Positions 22,679 through 34,466 of a DNA stretch of 64,000 nucleotides are shown here, piece by piece. Each line of letters starts with the position of its first letter. The stretch's first letter is position 1. Under the pieces are notes generated by a model. It was not told the origin of the DNA. It searched no databases and was given only the letters and a program-made list of their open reading frames with translations. Source of the DNA: Symbiodinium natans (Eukaryota; Sar; Dinophyceae; Suessiales; Symbiodiniaceae); the NCBI GenBank assembly GCA_905221605.1, contig CAJNDS010002657.1:211001-275000 (forward strand), in the 5' to 3' direction. Made by a program: the position numbers and the translations under genes.

Positions 22679-22960
22679 AAAAGTGTGCACAAGGACTTCT
22701 GTTCGTTACATCTGGGAGCTCGCTGCAGCCGTCACTATGTTGGACTGAGTCTCTACAAGATGGGTACATGGATCGCTTGGCATAGGGTTTAGGGTTTAGG
22801 GTTTAGGGTTTAGGGTTTAGGGTTTAGGGTTTATATAGGGTTTAGGGCTCAGGGTTGAGGGTTTAGCCAGGACGCCCTTGGACGGCCCTCCACAGTGGCG
22901 CAGGTCACACCTCGCAGCTCCCGGGAGCGCAACTCACGACCGCCGGCCCACATCTCAGAG

Positions 22961-23150
22961 GGTTTAGGGTTTAGGGTTTAGGGTTTAGGGTTTGGGGTTT
23001 GGGGTTTGGGGTTTGGGGTTTGGGGTTTGGGGTTTGGGGTTTGGGGTTTGGGGTTTGGGGTTTGGGGTTTGGGGGTTTAGGGGTTTAGGGGTTTAGGGGT
23101 TTAGGGGTTTAGGGGTTTAGGGGTTTAGGGGTTTAGGGGTTTAGGGTTTC
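22961..23150 (+). repeat. TTTAGGG, then (TTTGGGG)n, then (TTTAGGGG)n
   Basis: Three pure blocks in series, each homogenised: about 4, 12 and 9 units. Confidence 0.95.
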
Positions 23151-23584
23151 GGGGGGAGTATTTGGGGAGAGGAGTTCGGTTAAGGCTTCTTGAGGGCTTG
23201 CTTGGGAGCATTATCAGGAAGATCTTGGTGTGCATCAAGGTCCATTACTAGCCCATTGAAAGAGTTTAGGGATGCTTTCTGTCTTGTCTGGTTTGGCTCA
23301 TCCTAGACCCTTAACTTGTGGATCGGAGCACCTTTCTGTAGAGACTGATACCTAACAACACTTCTGGGGCGGATGTAGAAACTGCATATGGCTTGGGGGG
23401 GGGGGGGGGGGTGAAGGGGGGAGGTGGGTTGACATTAGGGTGTCCCTATATGGATACCATTCGTAACATCTTACTTCTCCAATACCCAAGGGGAAAAAAG
23501 GTTAAGGAAACCCAAAAAGTTTAAAGTTCAACTATTGGCCAAGTCAGACATAGCGCTCCTGTTAAAAGCCTACACCCTAAGCCC

Positions 23585-23693
23585 TTAGACCCAAGAGTAA
23601 CCCAGGAATACAAGGGTTAAACAGGCATACAAGGGAACCTAAAAGCCTAATAAAGGGAATAAGAACCTACTGTGGGTCCTAGACTCCCTGAGT
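23585..23693. mobile_element. MITE-like family B copy
   Basis: Ends TTAGACCCAAGAGTAACC and ACCTACTGTGGGTCCTAGA are inverted repeats of each other. Confidence 0.7.
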
Positions 23694-23824
23694 CCCCCTC
23701 CCCACGGTTTAGGGTTTAGGGTTTAGGGTTTAGGGTTTAGGGTTTAGGGTTTAGGGTTTAGGGTTTAGGAGCTACTCTTCTCACTTCGCGGAGGTTGGAA
23801 GGGTTTAGGGGATTAGGGCTCATA

Positions 23825-23932
23825 AGTTGGGATGCTCCCCCCAATACTAACAGTCCTTAATAGGGGTTTTTACAGAGGGTACTACAGTCCCCATATTAAG
23901 GACTGTTAGTATATGGGGGAACATCCCAACTT
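23825..23932. mobile_element. MITE-like family A copy, long arms
   Basis: The inverted ends extend to AAGTTGGGATGCTCCCCCC and GGGGGAACATCCCAACTT. ACTAACAGTCCTTAATA and TATTAAGGACTGTTAGTAT pair perfectly within. Confidence 0.85.
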
Positions 23933-24315
23933 ACAAGAGTTTTAGGGTTTGCCGCATAGGGTTTAGAGGGCTGTGGGCCTGAGGGTCTTGAAGATCCGCA
24001 CAGCAGTTCCGGGTTTAGGGCTTAGGGTTCAGGGTTTAGGTCAACAACAAAGCTGCAGTCTTGTAAAAAACACGGCGAACAGCGGCTGGCTCCTGTTCAA
24101 GCAGGCAACCTTGTATGTACAGAGGGCCCCTCAGCCAAAGCATGTCTCACGCGAACACAGATAGGGGCTTACAGTTTAGGACGAGCTTCAGGCCCCGAAA
24201 TTCGATAAAACAAAAAGCAAAAAACAACAAACCCCCTCTACAGGACCGGCACCTGACCAGGAGCAGAAGGGTGTATCTGCTGGGTACGCGTGCCGCTGCC
24301 AGTAGGGCGGAGTCC

Positions 24316-24416
24316 ACAACCTCCTGTGAGGTTTAGGCCTTGTAGGGTTTAGGGTTTAGGGATTAGGGTTTAGGGTTTAGGGTTTAGGGAACAACCTGCT
24401 GTGAGGTTTAGGCCTT
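24316..24416. repeat. Array flanked by a 26-bp direct repeat
   Basis: 24316-24341 and 24391-24416 differ at one base (ACAACCTCCTGTGAGG versus ACAACCTGCTGTGAGG, both ending TTTAGGCCTT). TTTAGGG units fill the space between. Confidence 0.93.
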
Positions 24417-24939
24417 TAAGACTGGACTTGACGAACCCTTCAGCCTGCGCCCACAGAGCTTTGGATGCCGACAGATATTTTAGAGTTCTGCGCGCACACC
24501 GTATTCCTGAAAAATCCAAAACCCAAACCCCCAGGGGGAACTCGAACTTCTTAAACCCTAAACCCTAAACCCTAAGCCCTAAACCCTAAACCCTACACCC
24601 TAAACCCTAACTCCAGAGCAGCATTCAGTTCCTTTGAGCTTGCCGAGACCCTCACTTGCAGTTCCTGATGCATCTCATTTAAGGTTTAGGGTTTAGGACT
24701 GCATCACCAAACCGTGCAAAGAAAACAAGTTGGCGTCTAGGCAATTGCCAAGGTAGGGTGCTTTTGAGAGCCTCAGGCTTAAACATGCTCTGAGCCCTTT
24801 GAAAAATGAAACCCTATAAACCCCAAACTGGGGTGAGGGAAGATATAAACACCATAGGTTGGAAGCGTTTGGAGCAATAGGCTACTGAGAGGCATCCATA
24901 TCTTTTACGGACCACCACCCCAAACTCCTCCAAGACACC

Positions 24940-25110
24940 CCTAAACCCTAAACCCTAAACCCTAAACCCCAAATCCTAAACCCTAAACCCTAAACCCCAA
25001 ACCCTAAACCCTAAACCCAATTCCCTGAACCCTGAACCCTGAACCCTGAACCCTGAACCCTGAACCCTGAACCCTGAACCCTAAACCCTAAACCTAAACC
25101 CAAACCCTGA
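24940..25110 (-). repeat. CCCTAAA array with a CCCTGAA block
   Basis: A block of about eight CCCTGAA units (25025-25082) lies inside otherwise CCCTAAA-type sequence. Confidence 0.92.
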
Positions 25111-25528
25111 ATGAAATTGTTGTATCCTCGTTCCTTACCCATCCCAAGCCCCCTCAAGACCAAGCCAAGAAACGGACTCCCTAAACCCGGAACCCTAAAC
25201 CCTAAACCCTAAACCCTAAACCCTAAACCCTGAAAAACCGAGCTGTGTCCTCAGGATCTCCTCAAGCGTGCAGCGGTTCGACGACCGGCCGAAAAGGCAG
25301 CAGGGGTCCTCGAGCCTGGGTCTTGCAGAAGGCGCCGAGTTGAGGCAGCCCCGGAAAAAGTGTTGGTACGATTATTATTATGATTATTATTATTATTAAT
25401 ATTTTATTAATTTTATTATGATTATTATTAGGTTTATTTCTACTATTTTCCGGTTATTCTTATTATTCTTCTTGTGAGAATTACATATATACATATACAT
25501 GACTATTACTGTTTTTCCTGTTTTTTTG

Positions 25529-25530
<2 letters not shown>

Positions 25531-25561
<31 letters not shown>
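25531..25561 (+). repeat. Poly-G run (about 30)
   Basis: Preceded by an AT-rich ATT-repeat stretch (25370-25470) and poly-T. Confidence 0.95.
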
Positions 25562-25562
<1 letters not shown>

Positions 25563-26048
25563 GGGGGGCTCTCTGTCACACATCAGGAAGACAGAAACCC
25601 AAAAAAGGAAAAACACAAATATACTGCAGATTCCACTTTGGGTGTAGCATGCCAGTGAAGTGGCCAGAAACCCCCTAGATCTTACGAACCCATATGCCTA
25701 AACCCTAAGCTCTGAACCCTAAGACGTTATAATAGAGTGCCCCATGGCCGCTTTCCTGTGAAAATGACCTCCTTACCTGATGCTTGGGAGGGGGGTTTAT
25801 AGGGTTTGGGGTTTGAGGTTCAGGGCCTGAGGTTTAAACCCTCGCAGCGCATCAATCCAACCCCATGCATAGGGTTTAGGGTCCACAAACTTTGCACACG
25901 AAGTCTTGAACCAGAAAAGTCTCAACCTAAATCCCCAGAGTTCCAAAGCTTTCAAGCCCTAAACTGGACCCCCTGAATCCAGAAACCACAAACCCTGTAA
26001 AGCCTAGAAACCCTATAAATAAACACTATAAACCCTACTCTCCTACAA

Positions 26049-27815
26049 ACTAACATAGAAACCCCCGTAGGTGTTTTTTGACGACACTCTGTATGTTAGT
26101 TTTTCTCGCGGCCGGAAATGCTATGTTAGTGGTTTCCGGCCGGTAGGTCAGAGTAGATGGCAACTCGCAGCGTGCCCAGCCTGGAGAGCTTTCTTGTCAG
26201 GAAAACCTGAAGAATGCCCCAGAACCCGGAATTGCCATGTTAGTGGTTGTAGCGCCCCAAAGGTCAAAAACGGCATAGTCGAGGCAAATCTGTGAGATGC
26301 TATGTTAGCGGCTTAACTGTTAGCGGTTTTTAAGGGGGCTGATAAAAAAATGTAGTAAAATTGCCCCCTGAATAGAAAACCAATAATGGAAATAAGATCG
26401 CCAGTGAATAAAATGAACTGGCCGCTATATTTCGTTCAGTGAATTCGCGCATTCGTTTCACTTCTTTGCAATTTACTTTCATGTTCGCTGCATTTTCAGG
26501 AACATTCAGAAAGATCCTCTGACTTTACGACTCGGGTTGACGCCAGCATCTTCGGGTTGTTACACCGTATTGGGGTTTGGGTTTGGGATTTAGGGTGTAT
26601 AGGGTTTAGGGTTTAGAGGCCCACGCAAGATCCCGTAAGCCTTGTGCACGCCAGCAAAAAACTTGCCACAGCCCCCCAGTACGGGGAGGGTATGGTCAGG
26701 GACGGGGAGGAGGGTTCCCAGGCGTCAGGGAGGAGCACTGCTAACGTAGCAATGGTCAGGGGTGGGGTCCGGGGGTCAGGGAGGAAAGGTGGAAGGGGGG
26801 TTTCTGCTAACGTAGCAATGGTCAGGGGGTCAGGGACAGGGAGGCTCCCAGCTGCGAGTTTGCACAGCTCACAGACAGAGACCCGCGGCAGCAGCGCACA
26901 CCGACCACTAACATAGCAATTCCTGAGATAACCTTACAAAGCCCCCTTCAGTTAGTCATGGAGGAGAGGCGAGGGATCCAGGAGTACGGGAGGGTATGGT
27001 CATGCGGGGGTGGGAGACAAGCACTGCTAACCTAGCAGTTGCTGGACTATGCCGACAAGGCAGAACACTGAGCAGGCTGGAAGGGCGGAGAGGGATTTCT
27101 GCTAACGTAGCAATGGTCAGGGGTCAGGGTCACGGAGGGAGGAGGGGTTGGGGTGACGCACTGCCAACACAGCAACTCCTTTTATTTGCGTGATGACTCT
27201 CAGCTGCAAGTTTGCACAGCTTTTCACAGACAGAGACCGCGTGCAGCAGGCGAGTTTGCACAGCTTACCACAGATAGAGACCGCGCACAGCAGTACACAC
27301 CCACAACCCAACCAAACATGCGAGTGGACCACAAACACAGCAATTCCGGCGATAACCCTGTTTTGGAGGGGGAGGCAAAGGTTCCAGGAGCACAGGGAGG
27401 CTGTGGTCACGGGTGGAGGGGGTAGTTCCGGAAGGTCGGGGGTCGGAGGGGGGGGGGGATGTTGTGGGCGACGAGCACCGCTAACCTAGCAATTCCTGGA
27501 ATATGCTGAAAAGTCCTTTTTTACAGCAGAACACTGCTAACGTAGCAACTTCCAGGAATACGAGTGCAAGGTCTTTTATGCGTGTTTTCGGAGGTCTATC
27601 GACACTAACATGGAAGTTGTGCGCATGCCTTCCCGCATCAGCCTGCTGCTACATACCAGAAAAATGCCCCAGCAGCCCCCAGCGGAAACACTAACATAGA
27701 CTCTTCCTGAGGGGGTCCTCGCCCTCGCTTTAATTGGGGAAATTAGGGGTCAACATCGGGTAACCGTTTCTATGTTAGTTGCACCAAATTTCGCACGTAG
27801 TTTCCATGTAAGTTT
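26049..27815. repeat. Region with a recurrent CTAACrTAGCAA motif
   Basis: CTAAC(A/G/C)TAG(C) occurs at about 26051, 26739, 26807, 26909, 27027, 27101, 27482, 27537 and 27692. Its reverse complement CTATGTTAG occurs at about 26092, 26121, 26237, 26300 and 27770. Often GCAATGGTCAGGG or GCAATTCCTG follows. The left third is mostly inverted relative to the rest. It contains no telomere-like DNA apart from about 26580-26610 and the far right end. Confidence 0.7.
26853..27304 (+). repeat. Three copies of a roughly 47-bp unit (GAGTTTGCACAGCT...GACAGAGACC)
   Basis: Units start at about 26855, 27206 and 27251; the last two are adjacent. They lie within the CTAACrTAGCAA region. Confidence 0.8.
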
Positions 27816-28253
27816 GCAGGAGTGTAAACCCTAAACCCTAAACCCCAAACCCCAAACACGCATCCAAAGGGCATTGGCGCACAGTTCTTGCCATCACCTC
27901 CCATCGACGTCACCGTCGTGTCCGGGTACGTGTGTCTGCAGCCGGGGTTTTAGGTTTAGGGTTTAGGGTTTAGGGTTTAGGGTTTAGGGTTTAGGGTTAT
28001 AGAATATAGGAGTCGTCCATCGTGTGTGCCCGTCTATAGCCGTACGCAAGGACCAACAAGTCAGAACCCTCCAGCAGAGATAGGGGACCACATTTTATGG
28101 CAGTCACCTCTAGATGCAGGGTGTAGCTAGCAGGCTCGGGTATTTTAGGCCTCCATGCTGTGCTGGCTTCCCACCCCAAACCCCAAACCCCAAACCCCAA
28201 GGCCCTTGCAAGGGGCCGCAAACAAGTGAAGAAGCAGGACAAGCCCAAAGCCC

Positions 28254-28556
28254 TAAAGCCCTAAAGCCCTAAAGCCCTAAAGCCCTAAAACCCTAAAACC
28301 CTAAAACCCTAAAACCCTAAAACCCTAAAACCCTAAAACCCTAAAACCCTAAAACCCAAAAACCCAAAACCCCAAAAACCCAAAAACCCAAAACCCAAAA
28401 ACCCAAAAACCCAAAAATCCCAAAACCCAAAAACCCAAAAACCCAAAAAAACAAAAAACCCAAAAACCCAAAAACCCAAACACCCAAAAACCCAAAAACC
28501 CAAAAACCCTAAAACCCTAAAACCCTAAACCCTAAACCCAAAACCCTAAACCCCTA
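28254..28556 (-). repeat. Octamer array grading into CCCAAAAA
   Basis: GCCCTAAA, then ACCCTAAA, then CCCAAAAA-type units and back to CCCTAAA over 300 bp, a gradient of variants. Confidence 0.95.
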
Positions 28557-28666
28557 GGATTTGTACAACGTGGTAGTTGGCAAGGGTGGGCTTTCAAACA
28601 GGACGATCAGCAACGTTTGCCAGCTTCTCTTAGAGGGAACATTGCGCCTGCATCTTCTACCCCTTT

Positions 28667-28778
28667 CCCAGAGGGTCCATTCGTAGTACCATTATGGAAT
28701 TAGGTACCCAAAAACCCAATTTGGTATGGGTTTTTGGGTACCTAATTCCATACGAGTGCTACAAATGGACCCTCTGGG
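28667..28778. mobile_element. MITE-like family D copy, near-perfect palindrome
   Basis: Arms of about 50 bp: CCCAGAGGGTCCATTCGTAG...GGAATTAGGTACCC and GGGTACCTAATTCC...CAAATGGACCCTCTGGG, with a short centre around CAATTTGGTATG. Confidence 0.88.
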
Positions 28779-29090
28779 GTGTATACCCTGCAAGACACAA
28801 GGGCCCATACTTCAGAACCCTTTAAAGAAGGTAAGGGGCCATTTTGTGAAACTACCCTTGGCAATGCAGGGCTTCTTGCAAACTAGGTTGTTCATAGCAT
28901 GAGGCAGACTTCATCGGGCTTTTGGGCTTTAGATTCTTTCCCGATCTCACGCATTTGTTGTGAATCTGTATGTACATCTGGCTTATTTCAAGAACAGGGC
29001 TTGCACAGAGAATTGGGCTGGCGTACGCCACCGACAAACGCTCATGACCACAATGCCGCATCTTTGAGTGCCTTGCCGGAATGCAGATCA

Positions 29091-29201
29091 CCCAGAGGCT
29101 CCATTCTTAGTACTATCATGGAATTAGGTACCCCAAAAACCCTATTTAGTATGGTTTTGGGTACCTAATTCCATACGAGTACTACAAATGGACCCTCTGG
29201 G
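29091..29201. mobile_element. MITE-like family D copy, near-perfect palindrome
   Basis: The same structure as the copy about 420 bp upstream, with a few substitutions in the left arm (GGCTCCATTCTTAG). Confidence 0.88.
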
Positions 29202-29512
29202 CCAACTGTGGGCACCTACACCATGCGGAAAGGACAATGACAAGGGGTTTAGGGTTTAGGGTTTAGGGTTTAGGGTTTAGGGTTTAGGGTTTAGGGGGAG
29301 CTGCCTGAATTTTCCGCGTTCGACCCTGGTGCCGTGGATGTCGAACACAACAAGTTGTGACATCTGTTCCTCGGCGACAGGTGAGGATTGTACTACATTC
29401 TACTATTTGCTTAAGAACCCCCGAAACATCCCTTTCTTGCCATTCTAAGGAAGAATATGTTTGTTGTTTAAACAAAGAGTAGATTAGGGACTCCTGGGGA
29501 TGAAGTCATGAG

Positions 29513-29598
29513 GAGTGGCTTTCAAAGCCCACAGACCCCGAAGCTCCCTCCAGACCTAAGCGCAGCCCTTGAAGCCGAAAGCCCCGTAATTACCGTTG
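29513..29598 (-). pseudogene. LRR-coding shard
   Basis: The minus strand reads FRLQGLRLGLEGASGSVG, then FESHSS and a stop. Confidence 0.55.
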
Positions 29599-30694
29599 TT
29601 TAGGGTCTCCCACCCCACACCCTAAATCCTTAAACCCCCTAAACCCTAAACCTAAAAACGGTGGCAGCCAAAGAGCCCTGAACTCCTGCAATCCTAGCGT
29701 CCTCAAGTATTGATGTCTTACAGTGTCCTAACCCGAACTGGGCTTACGGTTGAGGGTTTAGGGCCCAACAACCCAAAATATGGCTCAAGCAAGCTTCTGT
29801 AGGTCTTATCTTGGGCAGGGGGATAGTAAGGCTGCAAATACTATAGCAGCAGCATCCACGATGAGAACTTGGAAGACTGTTGAGCTTCCGAGCCACGGTT
29901 TAGGGCTTAGGGTTTAGGGTTTAGGGCTTCGGGCATTCAGGGTTTACCCTAAACTCTAAACCTTAAACCCTAAACCCTAAACCCTAATTTAGGCTTCAAG
30001 GGCTTGGGTTTGGAAGGCTCTGACATCTCTTCTTTGAGGAGCTTGGGAACGAGGCTGCAGCATATGAATGAGGTTTTGGTTAGGAGTTAGGGTTCAGGGT
30101 TTAGGGTTTAGGGCTGAGGGTTTAGGGCCAGGGTTTAGGGTTTCGGGACCCTGCATAGAGGCATAGAGGTTCCTCTACACTCTCATCAAATGGCACAAGT
30201 CAGCGCCCCCTTGCTCCCAAAGCTCTTGGAGAAGAGGATCCCTAAACCCGAGACCCTAAACCCTAAACCGTAAACCCTACTCTTAAAGTGGTTACATTGT
30301 ACCTTCGTACCAGCCCCTCAAAAGGGGACCCCGTTTTTACCCCTTAAAGACCCTACACAAACCTAAGCGCCCATACTTCAGAACCCTTTAAAGGAATCTT
30401 CAGGGCCATAGAACTACCCTGAGATAACCTTACAAACCCTAAACCCTAAACCCTATACCCTAAAACCCCAAACCCTAACCACCCTAAACCCTAAACCCTA
30501 ACTCCTATAACCCCCTAAATCCGAACCCCAAACCCTGAGCCAATCACCAGGCCATGCATCCATCCGCTTCGGGGCAGAGCCCCTCACACCCGTCTCAGAG
30601 ATGTCCAGAACCTCGCGGTTGAGGATTGACGAGGTGAGGGAATGAGGAGTTGGGATTGAAGCTTATATGTTTGGACTCAAAGATTGCTTGTTCT

Positions 30695-30955
30695 TGCCGC
30701 TGCTGTCGCAGCTGTCGCTGCTGTGAATGCTGTCGATGCTGTCGCGATGCGGTCGATTCTGTCGATGCGATCGATGCTGTCGATGCTGTCGTCGCCGTCG
30801 TCGCTGTCGTCATCGCCGTCGTCGCCGTCGTCGGTGGTTGTCGGCGGCCGCTGCCGCTGCCGCTGGAGCTGGAGCTGGAGCTGGAGCTGTCGCTGCGGCT
30901 GCCGCTGCTGCTGCTGTTGCTGCTGCTTCTGCTGCTGCTTCTGCTGCTGTTGTTG
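30695..30955. repeat. Trinucleotide-rich tract (GTC/GCT)
   Basis: GTCGATGCT, GTCGTCGCC, CTGGAG and CTGCTG blocks follow one another. All six frames are open for 65-107 codons (polyGln, polyAla, polyCys and so on), which is what such a tract gives by chance. A coding role cannot be shown. Confidence 0.9.
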
Positions 30956-31689
30956 AGGCCTTTGAACCACTAGAGGATGAAAGGGTAATGAAATTAGTGA
31001 TCATCATTCACGAAGGCTTGTTAAGTGCAGCTACCAGATGCTAAATGAGAAGTCAGACATAAAGCACAAATAAGTGCATAAGTGGCATGAGGTAGTATGA
31101 ATAGTGTGCCAAAACAGTAGTAGACAGCTAACAAACATGATAGCCAGTGAGAATATTGACATGTCGAGGCGTGGGGTAGCAACGCTTGTGCAAGAGCGAG
31201 CGTACATCGGTGTCACTTGCCCTTCCTTGGGGACCAAACGAACTGGAAAATTGGGGGGGGTGGGGGGGGGGGCGGGTGATATACACTACGCTACTATACT
31301 TCCAATCGAGGCAATGTGAACCCGAAGCCTGTTAACCCTAAACCCATAGACCCGTTTTGCCCTTGTGGGGTTCGTTTGGTCCCCCAAGGTTGAGGCCTTT
31401 CAAGACATGGCGGGGGCGTCTAGGGTTTAGGGTTTAGGGTTTAGGGTTTAGGGTTTAGGGTTTAGGGTTTAGGGTTGCTCACCTGCCAGGGTGTCTCATC
31501 GTCAGAGGAAAGGACAGGGCAATCTGCGGCACGGTGTTGCTTTCACTTCGAGCAAGATCTGGACAGTTCTTGGCGTCATCTTGCGTCCCCGTGTCTGTCA
31601 GTGCTCTCCTGCCGGTTCCGGCGTCATGGAGACCAAACGGGTTTAGGGTTTAGGGTTTAGGGTTTAGGGTTTAGGGTTTAGGGTTTAGG

Positions 31690-31810
31690 GGTTGACCTCC
31701 AAGTTGCCCTGCAAGCAGAGTGCTCCAAGAGCATTGCGCAAGCCTGCATGGCAATGGCATCGGCTCCTTCCCTGGCACGACCCAGCTCGCCAAGATATTT
31801 GGCATCTGCA
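31690..31810 (-). pseudogene. LRR-coding shard with a frame change
   Basis: One minus-strand frame reads WVVPGKEPMPLPCRLAQC and the next LRNALGALCLQGNLEV. Together they cover about 1.5 LRR units. It is followed by a TTTAGGG array at 31638-31690. Confidence 0.55.
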
Positions 31811-32124
31811 GAACCCGTTTTTTTTTTTTAAAGGGTTTACGGAATTCAGGTACCGGCGCATTTGTGAGGTTTACATTCATTTAGATAGACAAGTATACAT
31901 ATATATATATATACATATATACATATATATATAGTTGTTTATGTCTTTGTACGTATAGTGGTTTTGCATGCTGCCGCCCCTCTGCCCTCACCACGGAATC
32001 CTGGACGGGGCTGGTTGCATTGACGAAAGCATCCATGATTCATCTAAACCCGGACCCCCGGGAGGATGCAAAAAGTTGATTCCTTTAACAAGGGCTCCGA
32101 AAAATCACCCTGTAGTGGTATGGG

Positions 32125-32237
32125 GTCCTATTTGGGGGGGTTTCCGATATTAGGGGTACCTTATTGGAGTCCGTTCTACTATTTAGGGGGGGGGGGTCTA
32201 TTTTAGGGTCCCCGTATTTTCGTACACCCCCACATTG
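32125..32237. mobile_element. Family K element
   Basis: GGTTTCCGATATTAGGGGTA ... GTATTTTCGTACACCCCCA. A related copy lies at 4905-5012 (GGTTTCCCAAATCAGGGGTA ... GATTTTCGTAAACTCCCA) and a fragment at 15260-15285. Confidence 0.55.
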
Positions 32238-32510
32238 GGAAAACATTTTGGCAGAACAGAACGACCTTTCAGATTCGCAGTTGAAACATGTGAGCCATCG
32301 TGATGAGGTTGCCCCTGCGATCTACATAACGTCACACCCATTTTTGGTAGCTTGTAAACTCATCGAAGAAACATGTTGCTAACTTTGCCAAGTGAACGAA
32401 GTGAAAAGAACAAAGAGCAATCAAGAAAACCATTCAGCGAACTGAGCTGGACCAGATTCATTCCCTTCTCCCGTCTAAATTCGAAACAAAAAGGCAATCA
32501 TTCGCTTAAA

Positions 32511-32617
32511 TCTAACCTAGGACAAAAACATACCCTTTTCGGTTCTTAAACAAAACTTATATGGGAACCTAAACCCAAAAAAAGGAGAAATAAAGGCCTA
32601 CTCTTTTGGGTTCAGAC
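32511..32617. mobile_element. MITE-like family B copy, diverged
   Basis: The core TATGGGAACCTAAACCCAAA and right end GGCCTACTCTTTTGGGTTC are recognisable. Confidence 0.55.
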
Positions 32618-33179
32618 TCTTTCTCGAACAAAACTGATGAAACTTGTCAGCCCTGACATGTTGACAGGCCTAAACAAGCTAAAGCCCTAATTTTGAGGCT
32701 TCGGGTTTAGGGTTTGGGGTTTAGGGAGGACATTTAAAGACTCACCCTCAGGGTCATTAAGGTATACTTGGGCCCAAAGTCCCGACATAGGAAGTACTTT
32801 CAGGCCCTTCGGGCAATTGCATCAACCAAACTAGGCATACGACAAAGATATACTTCGCAGATTTAAGGGCTTGTATCACACTTACAAGCACAGAGGCCGG
32901 TTCTCCCCAGATCACACGTTTTACAGAAAAGATGAGTTGGTTGACACATTGACACAATCTCACTGGTACATGTAGGAACCAGCTGCACTAACAATATAAA
33001 AATAATCTCACCGTTCTTCAAGCGTCGTATTTCTGGCGAACTTGAACTAGAGAAAACCCAAATTCCATGCAACCTAAGTTTCCCATTTTTGGGCCCTCTC
33101 ATGACTCTACAGAACTTACACAAATCCGGAACCCTAAAACGCAATTGGTATAGAACCTTGGGTCGCGGAATAATTACCC

Positions 33180-33500
33180 TAAACAATAAACCCTCTAAAG
33201 CCTGTAGACCCTAAAACCCTATAAAACCCTGTAAACCCTATCAACCCATTAACCCCAAAAGCCCTATAAACCCTACAAACCCTGAGCCCACCCTCTCCAT
33301 GCAAAATGCGGGTCATGTACCCTATACTACTATCATCCCTTTTGAAGTTTATGAACCACAAACCCTTTTAGGGCTCATGCCGTCCTTAAGGCCTCAGCCC
33401 ACCCACATAAACCCCATAAACCCCATAAACCCTATAAACCCTATAAACCCTTGAAACCCTATAAACCCTGTAAACCCTATGAACCCTGTAGGTATATGGC
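33180..33500 (-). repeat. CCCTATAAA / CCCTGTAAA variant array
   Basis: Units contain an extra TA or TG between CCC and AAA. The array is interrupted by short unique stretches. Confidence 0.85.
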
Positions 33501-33868
33501 CCCAGTTTTCGTTCACTGAATCCTCAAGGGCCCACCCACTTCATGCCGCCGCGTCGCTCGGAGCTGCGTGAGCGTAGGGAAGGTTGAAGGGAGGCTCGAG
33601 AAAAACTGGTTCCTGGGCTCTTACGATTGAGGTTTGCAGGCTGACCCCTACACCCTAACCCTAAACCCTAAAGCCTACACCCTAACCCTAAACCCTATCC
33701 CTAAACCCTAAAAAGTTTATGAGACCTTCTGTGGTTCACAAGACGGGTTTATGAGTGTCTATAGGGTTGAAAAGGACATCGCGAGGATGTAACCCTAAAC
33801 CCTAAACCCTAAACCCTAAACCCGGGCTTTGGGTTCTCACGGTTTTTCGGATTTAGGTTTCTTTATCT

Positions 33869-34057
33869 CTGGGGGGAGGGGGGGGGGGAGGAGGGGGGGC
33901 GGGGAGGAGGGGGGGGGGGGAGGGAGGGGGGGGGGGGGAGGAGGGAGGGGGGGGGGGGGGAGGGGGGAGGAGGGGGGGGAGGGGGGGGGGGGGGAGGGGG
34001 GGAGGAGGGCGGGGGGGGGGGGGGGAGAGGGGGGGGAGAGGGGGGGGAGAGGGGGGT
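33869..34057 (+). repeat. G-rich (GGGGGGAGG) tract of about 190 bp
   Basis: Almost only G with scattered A on the plus strand. Open frames are Gly/Arg or Pro/Ser runs. Confidence 0.95.
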
Positions 34058-34338
34058 GGGCAATACATGAAAAAAAACCCCAAACCCTAAGATTCTAAAC
34101 ACCAAACCCCTGTATTTGCCCAAACCCTAAAACCCAAACCCTAAACCCCAAATCCTAGACCCTAACCCTATGCCCTAAGCCCTACACCCCAAACCCCAAA
34201 CGCCAAACCCTAAACCCAGACCCTACACCCCAAACCCTAAAGCCCCGGACCCCAAACCGTAAACCTTAAACCCCAAACCCTAAACCCTACCCTAAACCCC
34301 AAACCCTAAATCCTAAATGGGTTTCCTGAAGATGGCCA

Positions 34339-34466
34339 GAGGCTCCCAGAGAGGACCAACTCCCCTAAACCCCAAACCCCAAACCCCAAACCCTAAACCC
34401 TAAACCCGAAACCCTAAACCTAAACCCGAAACCCTAAACCGAGGCTCCCAGAGAGGACCAACTCCC
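34339..34466. repeat. Array flanked by a perfect 26-bp direct repeat
   Basis: 34339-34364 equals 34441-34466 (GAGGCTCCCAGAGAGGACCA...). The 76 bp between is CCCCAAA, CCCTAAA and CCCGAAA units. Confidence 0.96.

Noticed and set aside
22291-22692. Thr/Pro, Gly/Val, Arg/Gly or Trp/Ala repeat proteins
   Set aside because: They are translations of the GGGCGT hexamer and poly-G tract in several frames.
26653-27550. CRISPR-like array from the recurrent CTAACrTAGCAA motif
   Set aside because: The motif is too short, spacing is irregular and orientation is mixed; the host is eukaryotic.
29780-29792. Dinoflagellate spliced-leader relic (TATGGCTCAAG)
   Set aside because: Only about 10 bases match the leader's end; chance is likely.
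30677-30970. PolyGln/Asp-rich protein gene
   Set aside because: All frames are open because of the trinucleotide composition; no start context, domain or neighbour supports coding.
33829-34123. Glycine-rich or proline-rich protein
   Set aside because: Translation of a poly-G/GA tract in all frames.
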